Of a DNA stretch of 64,000 bases, positions 55,866 to 64,000 are shown piece by piece (the stretch's first letter is position 1; each line of letters opens with the position of its first letter). The notes under the pieces are model-generated. The model did not search any database and was not told the DNA's origin. It worked only from the letters and a program-made list of their open reading frames with translations. Location: NCBI GenBank assembly GCA_027924585.1, contig BSBM01000076.1:3238501-3302500 (forward strand), read 5' to 3'. The position numbers and the translations under genes are program-made. This stretch comes from Larix kaempferi. Taxonomy: Eukaryota; Streptophyta; Pinopsida; Pinales; Pinaceae.

Positions 55866-56965
55866 TTAGCATCCTTTTTTATCATATTTTGAAGAGGACG
55901 AACAATTTCATAAAAGCTTGGGACAAACCTTTTCACAAAGTTGTTTTTTTCCCAAGAAGGCCTGCATTGCTTTCTTCGTAGGGGGATAAGTAATTTTGGA
56001 GATGGATTCAGTTCGTTCCGGTTCAATCATAATTCCTTCTTTTGACACTACGAATCTTAATAGAATCCCCTCAGTGACTGCAAATAATGTTTTCTTGGGA
56101 TTAAGAGAATTCCAAATCTTCTGCAACGTTTGAAAACCTTGCGAAGGTGTGAAATATGATCAAACCTAGTTTTCAAGAACACAATCACATCATCCAAATA
56201 GACAACAACCGTGTGGTTAATAATATCTCTAAAGGCAACATCCATTTCCCTTTGGAATGTAGCTCCTGTTTTTATTAGTCCAATAGGCATTTTTTTGTAT
56301 GCATAGGTTCCCCAAGGGGTCCTAAAGGTGGTTTTCAACTGATTTGTAGGAGAGACTAGGACTTGGTTGTAACCAGAGAAGACATCAAGCAATGGTAACA
56401 TCTCAGACCCTGAAAATTTTTGGAGGATTTGTTCCATGGGTGGAACCGGGTAATTATCCTTTTCAGATGAGTGGTTAAGGTTTCATAAATCCATGCACAG
56501 TCTAATATCCCCATTTTTCTTCCTAACTAGAACAAGGTTAGCCACCCATTGAGTATGACGTACAGGGAATATGATCTTGGCAACTAACAGTTTGTTCAAC
56601 TCTTTTTTCACTGTTGGTTCTAAGGTAGGGTGCATTTTCCTAAGTTTCCGCTGAAAAGGTTTTGATTGAGGCTTCATAGGAATTATGTGTTGCATTATTT
56701 GTGGATCAAAATTTTTCAAGTCGTCATATGTCCATGCAAAAGCATCTTTGTACTCTTTAAATAATTTTATGAAGGCTGATTTTTCCGTTTGAGTGTAATC
56801 TGTCCCTCGATTCATGTTTTGTGGATTTGCTTCAGTACCTAGATTTATGGTCTCGTAGCGCATGCATGAACTATTCGTTTTGCAATTGGGCACCCCTTTA
56901 AATTTATCCTGCATGTCATAAAATTTCTCTAATCTGAGAATTGATGTAGGGATTGAGTTTACCAA
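55866..56965 (-). pseudogene. pol: Reverse transcriptase of element G
   Basis: The minus-strand frames from 56965 and 56437 contain FAWTYDDLKNFDPQIMQHII, TQWVANLVLVRKKNGDIRLC, LPLLDVFSGYNQVLVS, YAYKKMPIGLIKTGATFQRE and the catalytic VVYLDDVIVF, followed by RFVVSKEGIMIEP. A stop near 56480 and frameshifts near 56090 and 55900 break the ORF. The active-site YLDD is preserved. The neighbours are the extra RNase H upstream and the ordinary RNase H downstream. Confidence 0.9.
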
Positions 56966-57199
56966 TTCGACGGACTTTTCAACTAAATGATGAGGATGAA
57001 TTGTTGAGAAATTGCATAAGTCTTCATTGTGTGTAATTTCTTCAATCGTTGATTCCTTGAAATCGTTTCTCCAGTTAAGAAATTTATGATCTGTGAATCG
57101 TCATCGAAAACACGCCAATTAGTGATGTTATCGGGAATCGATGGCCTAAACATTAACTCAACTGAAAAAGAATTAGGAGAAATTTTTTCTAACGGGATG

Positions 57200-57620
57200 A
57201 GCCTAGAGGCCACACTTGCTAGTAGATCAGCTTCTTGCTTCTACATACGAGGAATTGACTGGATATTAAAAGCGTCAAGTGCTGAAATCAAATTGCATAC
57301 CTCTTTTTGATAACTGCGCAAATGATTTGATACACAACGTATAGAATTGCGAACATGTCAGACAATAATTTCAGAATCGCCAAACGCAACCAATGCCTTC
57401 ACATTAAGATCCAATGCTTTCTTGAGCCCTTGGATAAGAGCTTCTTATTCTGCTATATTATTGGTGCAGAGAAATTCAAGTCTTGAAGCTATAAGATGTT
57501 TATTTCCTAAAGGATCAAGGATCATGCAACCTACTCCTGCACCTTCCTTAGATATCGAACCATCAAAATATAAATGCCAAATATGATTAGTTACATTATA
57601 CATACCATTTACAATATTTG
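57200..57620 (-). pseudogene. Additional RNase H between protease and RT of element G
   Basis: One minus-strand frame shows the whole RNase H signature: Asp in WHLYFDGSISKEGAGVG, Glu in TNNIAE followed by EALIQGLKKALDL, Asp in FGDSEIIV and a final Asp in KQEADLLASVASRL. The frame carries TAA (expected Tyr), TGA (expected Arg) and TAG (expected Lys-type codon) stops near 57452, 57361 and 57243. It is separate from the RT-linked RNase H at 55320-55865. This upstream placement differs from elements A and B, where the extra RNase H follows integrase. Confidence 0.8.
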
Positions 57621-57859
57621 CAATATTAACAAGCTCAAGGGGAGCTTCCACAAAATCGCAATGCAAAATTTCTTATTTATTTCCAGAATCAGCAAATGTG
57701 GATTTTTGCACAGGGAAGGTCCCTAGATATGAATGATAGCCATAGTTCCCTAAAATAGAGCCACTAAACATCACTGGTTAATTGGAAAAAATTATTTCAG
57801 TCACCGTATGTTTCATATACCTTTCTCTGTCTATTCTAACCTGATTTGGTCGCTCGTTT

Positions 57860-58300
57860 TTGGGTAGCCACAGATGGGACCGGTCAATTGAGAATAACCT
57901 TTTAAAGCTTGATACCAGTCACAACTTAGAAACAACCCATATACATCAAGTATGTCTCCTATGTCAATAATTTGAAAATTTGTGGAATAGCAGCCATCCT
58001 AATCATCACCCCTTTTAGTTCCCCTAAAATTTTCACATTAGAGCGGTCAAGTTGACTAATTTGAGTTTCGCAAGGTGTGAGTTCAGCGTTCAATTTCTTG
58101 CATACTGAGTAAGGAATGACATTTGATAATGTTCCGGAATCGACCATACAGTTGTGGACATTCCGGTTTAAAATTTCAAATGTCAACAAGAAAGGGGGGG
58201 GTACTGGATTTGGAATTCTTTCCTATCAGTGCATCCCTATCAGTGGTTGTTTTCTTGTTGTTATTGAATCCAACCACATTTTACTGGTACTAGGATCATA
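57860..58300 (-). pseudogene. pol: Protease of element G
   Basis: The frame from 58189 has the aspartic protease motif NCMVDSGTLSNVIPYSVC (catalytic Asp-Ser-Gly) and LDRSNVKILGELKGVMIRM. After a stop or frame change it has DIGDILDVYGLFLSCDWYQA, the downstream protease motif. It is adjacent to gag on the 5' side and the extra RNase H on the 3' side. Confidence 0.78.
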
Positions 58301-58431
58301 ATTATTTTCCGCAGGAGTAGAGATCTGATTTTTTTAGAAACGTTGTTTGATTGGGTTGTCAAATTGGAGAGAATCGAACCTCCTGGTATCGGAAATTTTT
58401 TTAATAACTCAAACATATTGATAATATTTGT

Positions 58432-60174
58432 TCACTGTCTTTTAAGATCTTCAATTATATCATATTGCAAATCTAAATTCTGAGTTACAGCATGCTGATT
58501 TGCAGGGAGGGAGTTATTCCTAGGAGTTGGTGATGACTGTGAAATAACATGTCCCTTACTCCTAGTATTGTGAGTGTGTTGGTTTACGAAAACAGATTGG
58601 TTATCAGATTCATTGATTTTTAGTGAACTGTCCCATAAATGACAATTAAATGGGAAGGGATCTTCCAAATTTTCTTCTTCAGTTCATGCTTTTATGCTTC
58701 TTCACTTTCCTCCACCTCTTGATCAGGTGGGATTTCCGGTACAAAGTAAACAACCTTGATGGTATTGAATATTTCTTCATTGGTTGAAACATCATGATGC
58801 ATATTTTGTCTTGCATTAGGAGATGTGTATGGTCGGTATGAAGTTTTAAAATCCCCCCTATTAGAGGTACCTTCTCCACTGTTTTGTTTCAACATAACTA
58901 TTTCATTTCTAAGGGCCCTGATTGCTTGTTGTAATTTTTCAACATCAAATGCTAGAGCATCTCTTTTATCCATATTATCCCTTGACATAGTTTCACTTTT
59001 TTTTCGTAAAGGATTTATCAACTTTCCCATTTTTTTTGGGTTCAAATGTCATGGAATTATTTTCTACTTGTATCACTTCCCCAAAAGTTTCAACCAACGT
59101 AGTTTTACTAGCTTGCTTAACAAACATGCCGAGAGATTTAGGTAAAGCCGAGGCATAATTTTCTATAATGATATCTTCAAGAGGTTGAGATGCCACTGGT
59201 ATTTTATTTTTCAAATTAAGGAAATGTTGATTGAAATCCTTAATACACTCTTTGTTTTCCATTTTAATTCTAGCTAATTCCAAGGATAAAACAACAAGAT
59301 TTTTATCTTCACCAAATTTATTCAGGAATGCCTGACTCAAATAATCCCATTTAGTTATAGACCCCTAAGTAAGGAATAAATACCACACTAAGGCTTTTCC
59401 TTCAAAATTCAAAGGAAATAAGCGACATACAATGTCTTCATGTTGGACATTCATAGTCTGAACATCCATGATGAACTTATCAATGTGATTTTCAATAGGT
59501 TCCTTATTATCTGGGTCAAATTTAGGTAGGAGTTTATCAGGATGTTTCGGTAGATTATGTTGAGGTCCGGGTACAGCGACGGCACCACACCGTAACCATG
59601 GCATATTATTATTTGGATTTCCTCCACCAGCGCCATCCATGTTTTTATCAAATTCTGAATCTGACGAAGATTCGTTGTCACGATCACTAGTGCTATTGGA
59701 AGGTGATTCGGGAGGTGAGGGTGGTGGATCATATCCACCTGAGGCCACTAGTTGTCGTGAATTTTTTGTGTTGATTGATCCTCTAAGAATATTACTAAGA
59801 TGATAATCAAGAGATCCCCTTTAGGGTTCAAGAGGTTCTTCAACAATCGAATCTACGACTGTCTCAGTTTGGTAGTGGGAACTATTTGGAATGCCAAAGT
59901 TCGTAGGGGGAATCCCTGTCTGGCAGGAATAAGATCTAGTCAAAGTACGTCGGGATTCCTCTAAGGCTTGGTTTATCTCCTCAGGGGTAAATGTTGGACG
60001 AGTATTATCTTGTTCTATGATAGCCCTAACTGTGTTAGAAAAAGGTGTTGTAGTGGATTCGACTTGTGAGGTCGTGAATAAGCTAGACACTATTTGGGAC
60101 AATTGTGTTTCGAAGTTCCTGAGAGGGGAGGTATATTGACTGCTGGTAGGAGTAATATGTGGTTGATCAACCAT
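58432..60174 (-). pseudogene. gag: Gag of element G
   Basis: ATG at 60174 (MVDQPHITPTSSQYTSP) lies just 18 bases after the primer binding site. A Pro/Ser/Asp-rich region (DPPPSPPESPSNSTSDRD) precedes the Gag core: LLPKFDPDNKEPIENHIDKF, CRLFPLNFEGKALVWYLFL, SQAFLNKFGEDKNLVVLSLE and IKDFNQHFLNLKNKIP. A coiled coil (KLQQAIRALRNEIVMLKQN) and an NTRSKG motif follow. There are stops near 59817 and 59362 and frame changes near 59000 and 58680. No zinc knuckle was seen. Confidence 0.85.
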
Positions 60175-60191
60175 TAAACTTTAATTTCAGG

Positions 60192-60208
60192 CCCTCTTTA
60201 TAGCGCCA
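60192..60208 (-). promoter_or_regulatory. Primer binding site of element G
   Basis: Minus-strand TGGCGCTATAAAGAGGG begins two bases after the LTR end CCAACA. The primer tRNA was not identified. Confidence 0.6.
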
Positions 60209-60210
60209 TT

Positions 60211-63200
60211 TGTTGGTTGGATTTACTGTCGGTGGCCAACTTACAGAAAAACAATCCACACAAAGAGCTTAACATAGCCCTGTGTATGTTTGGAATAATT
60301 TTTTTTCACGGGATTAAGGCCCTATTTCCTATGTGATGTGCTCTCCGAATAGAGAGTCTCCTTGACGATTGTGAATGTCAATTTTTCTTACTATTACAAC
60401 TAAACAATAAAAGACTAATTTAATCAAAACCAATATCTAATGCTTACCCTAACTATGAATGGAAATTTTAGTAGCTGCTAAATTTAAACTAAAGGTAATT
60501 TTCCTAACACCTACTTTCCCTATCCTGGCCAGGAGCATAAATAGGAATATGATTCAGAGTCTGAATAGTACTGTTCAGGCTAGATTTTAGATTATAGATA
60601 TCTTCCTAATGCTGAAACATAACCTTTTGCATTTCAAAAGAAAACAACAATTTCTGTAAAATGATTATTACTGGAATTTCAGACCGAAAATCAATTAATA
60701 TTAATCATCATGCAAAATCGTATTTGTGAAAAATATAGTTACACCTTATCATGCATATTAACAAAGTAAACATACATCCAAGAGTAACATAAATATTAAT
60801 TTAAACAAACCATAAGATAATAGGAAATGGTAGCCTATTATAATAGCATTGGAATAAATTTGCATAAACCCAAAAGAGCATGTAAGTTCAAATTCATAAA
60901 AGATTAAGTCTACATAAGATAGCTCAGTATATATATGCATATGATAAGTAAATACAGATAAATATCAAAGAGAGGTACAGTATGAATGTTTGTGCGAAAA
61001 CCTCATAAAATTATTCAAGTAATGCGTTAAAATTGTCTTTAGATCAACCGGAAAACACAAGTTTAAGCAGTGTAATAAAAACTATAATTGTTTCAAATAT
61101 CCTTCTCTAGTATCAATAACTCAAACCCATTTATCTCATAACAGACTCGTATTATATAGTAATCCCCCCCAGTATCTATCATTAAAGCTAGCCAAGCCAC
61201 TATGACCATGTGGGATAAACATGAGATGCTAGAGTAGACTCAGCATAATATGGAGTATCGACTCTTGAAATATGTCAACACTTAATGTCGAAGCATATTC
61301 GAACTCAATAATTCTAGGGGAAACTCCATAGTGATGAAGAAGAAAGAAGCAACAGACTTACTGGACAATGCCAGTAGTGAGCCGCTTCGATTGAAGCTGT
61401 TGCGGTGCTCGAGATTCTAGCAACTGCCTCAACCAAAATAGAAGAAAGTAAGCTGGAGTATGGATAAGGGAACTCGGATCCAGCATAGATCATGGAATCA
61501 ATCGTCCGATAGAATCAATATATATGCCTAATTTTCCTGAGGGTGACAAACAACTTCCAATGAATACCAAAAATGAAACCGACAAAATTCAAGGTAAAAA
61601 TTAGTAATCAAGATGTTGGGAAAATAAATATAATAATTTTAAGGATGGCTACATAATATTCGATTCTGTAGGTATCCTCATAAAAACATACTCAATTAAG
61701 AAAGAAAATCAAAATAAATGACTAACGTTACCAATAATCGTCGATGCTTGATTCCTTGAGGATAAACAAAAATTGAGCCAACAAAAACAAACATCTAACT
61801 ATTCGTGAAAATCAGGCTTTATGTGTCGGTTCAAAGGATGCTTGGACTAGAGAAGTCCTTCTGGCCTTAGCCAATTTGGATTTGAACTTTAGAACCCTGT
61901 TATTGCTAATCCTATTTTGTTTAAACAACTTCTGGTTCTTTAAAAACAGAGTTTTCCTGATAGCTTTATACTTATCCGTTTTACCTTTCATGTTGTTCCA
62001 TTTATCAATCCAGGTAAATAATTCACCTTTCAGATTCGCAAATTATTCTTTAGCTATCGTATTGATCATCTCGGCTTCTTTAAGGTCAATTTCCAAGGAG
62101 GATATTCGATGTGCTTGAGTCACTACAGTGGATTCTTCTACAGCCTTTTTACTTGGTTCACAAACTACGTCTTCGGCTTTAGCAGGTTTCGGGTCGACCT
62201 CTTGGTTTGACTGAAAGGAATGTCTCGCATCCTGAGGATTCCTAGCCCTTGTTTCAGAAGTAGATTCATATAGGAATTTTGGATCTACTTGTTCAACAAA
62301 ATCATTGTTCCTATGATGCTCATAGGAATCACTAAGTTCGACAACAGGGGCGTTATCCTCATGCAATTTTCTCCTATACAGAAGGGAAGCGGTCATGCTT
62401 ATGGTTGTTCTACGAGTTGGCCTTTCGTTCATAGCCTTACTGGTTTGTTCTTCCCCTTTCATCCAACTAATGGTTTCAATCAAGAAATGGAAGTCTGATT
62501 CTGGGTTATCATTATTAGGCAATGGCTTGTCTGTTTCTATTTGAGAACCTTGAAGTTTTACCTCGGATTCAGCTCCGTAAGGGGTTTTAACTGAGGTCAG
62601 ATCTACCTCTTTGTTACTAAACCCTTAGCTAGGATCTTCCAGAGCAGATCCCCAACATTTTTGTCAAGTCTTTGATCTCTTATGAGGCCACTCTTCATTG
62701 AACCCGAAACCATTACGCATAAGGAAAGAATTCCAATTATGGCCTAACTGGGCCAATTTGTGCAAAATCGAAATCTTGATCAAACCATGGTGAAAAAGAC
62801 TTCTTTCTTTATCGACTGAATTATTCTGAACATAATAGGCCATCTTCTGGAGGCTATTAGGAAGTTAGAATGGGATATTCATGGCATGACCTTTGAAACT
62901 AAGCAGTAACCTAAGATGGTAGTAATGGTTTTGAGAGTAACGCCCTTCATAGGTAACGCACCTCATTACCAGTTCCATGAGAGATCGCCACTACTTTTTA
63001 AGCATGCGTGAAGGGAACTCGTATTTAGACTCAACCTGTAGGTTTGTTTTAACCAAGAATTCCTTCCATGTAAGACTCTTCATATGCTTCCATTTAAACC
63101 ATATTTCACTAGTCATTGGTAGCTCTGTTGCTTGAGAGAAAAACTCCTCTGTCGGGTGGAAATCAACATCACCCACACGATCCTTCTTGCCATCGAAAGA

Positions 63201-64000
63201 TGAAGAAAATGACAGGGTAACTGCTACATTGAACCCTGAAAATTTATGTAGAAAAGGAAACCAACCTACCTTTGTTATGGGCTCAACGCATTCTAGACAG
63301 ATGTCTAAGTATTCAATCCCACACTGTTCGAACCGTGTAACAAGGGGCATTGGATAAAAGCTAATTTTGCAGGATGCATACGGGGCCAAAATATCAGTGG
63401 GAAAGTGAAACTAATTTACCTTCAAACCCTGTAAATTAATCAAAACAATAACCGACTCCATATTGTTTAGGTACATCAAACACTCAAACATGATTCAGGC
63501 ATTTAGGGTAATGAGATCCATGATCTGCAAGAAGCTTCTCGATTGAAAAAACCAATAACTGAGATGATTAATGTGAGGATCATGAAATACAGATTAAGAT
63601 TTGCGCATGACACTTGTATTGTTGTCAAAGTCAAGTGGCAACGTATAATGATGGCCATGTCAAACCATAACATTTCATGGTTCAACCAGTTCAGCAAACA
63701 TTATCCTTTACCGTGGCTCACATAAGTTCCAAGATCAAAATACCTTCTCATGTGATTTTTATAAGAATGTTGGAGCTAGGGTATCGAATATACATCAAGG
63801 TTTTTCTATAATCGTTTGTTCGACCATTAATGTAGAGATGCCTTTCAATATAGAATGATGATAATCGAGGTTGATAAAGTAGGGTGAATATTACAAGTGA
63901 GTATCATAAGGTTTTGATTAGAATGATAATAATAGGATATCAACACATTGTATTAAGATAACCAACCTCTCATATTTTACCTTCAAAATGGCCCCACTAC
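60211..64000 (-). repeat. 5' LTR of element G (runs off the window)
   Basis: 3790 bp of LTR are visible, aligned with 48372-51870. It has an extra ~320 bp at 60742-61060 relative to the 3' LTR. The TATA box lies at 61158-61151 on the minus strand. The outer end is beyond the window. Confidence 0.88.
61812..63751 (-). pseudogene. ORF inside the 5' LTR of element G
   Basis: This is the counterpart of 49673-51611. ATG at 63491 keeps one frame to TGA at 61812-61814 (about 559 codons), interrupted by roughly seven stops, among them one after LKVN near 63411 and others near 62990, 62630 and 62040. An upstream extension shares RRYFDLG and SYWFFQSRSF with the other copy. Where this copy has a sense codon (Cys in LDICLECVEP) the 3' copy has TGA, and the reverse holds elsewhere, so the ancestral LTR ORF was more open than either copy. 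It is unrecognised; acidic middle, basic coiled-coil end. Confidence 0.68.

Larger units (their letters stand above)
48372..64000 (-). mobile_element. Element G: minus-strand Ty3/gypsy element with giant LTRs
   Basis: Read on the minus strand: 5' LTR (from beyond 64000 to 60211), primer binding site, gag, protease, extra RNase H, RT, RNase H, integrase, 3' untranslated sequence and a 3' LTR ending at 48372. The two LTR copies align from 60211-64000 and 48372 to about 51870, and the match continues to the window edge, so the LTR is at least 3.5-3.8 kb. It carries an ORF. Total size exceeds 15.6 kb. Domain content suggests the Tat/Athila-like branch. ATACC at 48367-48371 would be one target-site duplication copy. 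Confidence 0.9.

Noticed and set aside
1-64000. CRISPR array, prokaryotic operons, tRNA or rRNA genes
   Set aside because: No regularly spaced identical repeats, ribosome-binding-site-led gene trains, cloverleaf genes or rRNA motifs were seen. The tRNA-like matches are retrotransposon primer sites.

Overview
The window looks like intergenic DNA from a large-genome land plant. Almost all of it is LTR retrotransposons nested inside one another. Plant hallmarks are tRNA-iMet-, tRNA-Asp- and tRNA-Arg-like primer binding sites, Ty3/gypsy polyproteins of the Tat/Ogre type with an extra RNase H, a plant-mobile-domain-like antisense gene, canonical TATAAATA boxes and GT-AG introns. A gymnosperm or other giant-genome plant would fit, but I cannot fix the species. 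No intact cellular gene, rRNA, tRNA or CRISPR array was seen.

Layout, left part (1-39669). Element D is a minus-strand LTR element with about 2.7-kb LTRs. It has decayed Gag-like domains and no pol, and it is the oldest layer. Element C (minus-strand gypsy, gag-protease) sits in D's 3' LTR. Element A (plus-strand Tat-like, 3' end only) sits in C's protease region. A 3.86-kb terminal-repeat-with-Gag element (TR-GAG, 193-bp LTRs, TSD TCCCA) sits in A's antisense gene. A small Copia-like element E sits in D's internal region. The 15.1-kb Tat/Ogre-like element B (22673-37790, TSD GTGTG) sits in D's 5' LTR.

Layout, right part (39670-64000). An AT-rich island without a recognised element (39670-44863) holds several tandem duplications and one weak spliced-gene candidate. 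It is followed by the 3' end of a minus-strand Copia-like element H (LTR 44864-45739) with a decayed coiled-coil ORF split by a 557-bp foldback MITE. H is interrupted by element G, a minus-strand Ty3/gypsy element with very long LTRs (more than 3.7 kb) that runs off the right edge. Its order is gag, protease, an additional RNase H, reverse transcriptase, RNase H, integrase.

The most interesting observations are these. (i) G carries a long ORF inside the U3 part of its LTRs, present in both copies. (ii) The antisense plant-mobile-domain-like gene of A and B has an intron at the same codon phase and homologous position in both diverged elements. (iii) The extra RNase H sits in two different places: after integrase in A and B, between protease and RT in G. 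(iv) Palindromic GAGCGCTA clusters in B's LTR and leader recur in the 5' intron of its antisense gene. (v) Primer-binding-site regions are duplicated in D and in the TR-GAG element.
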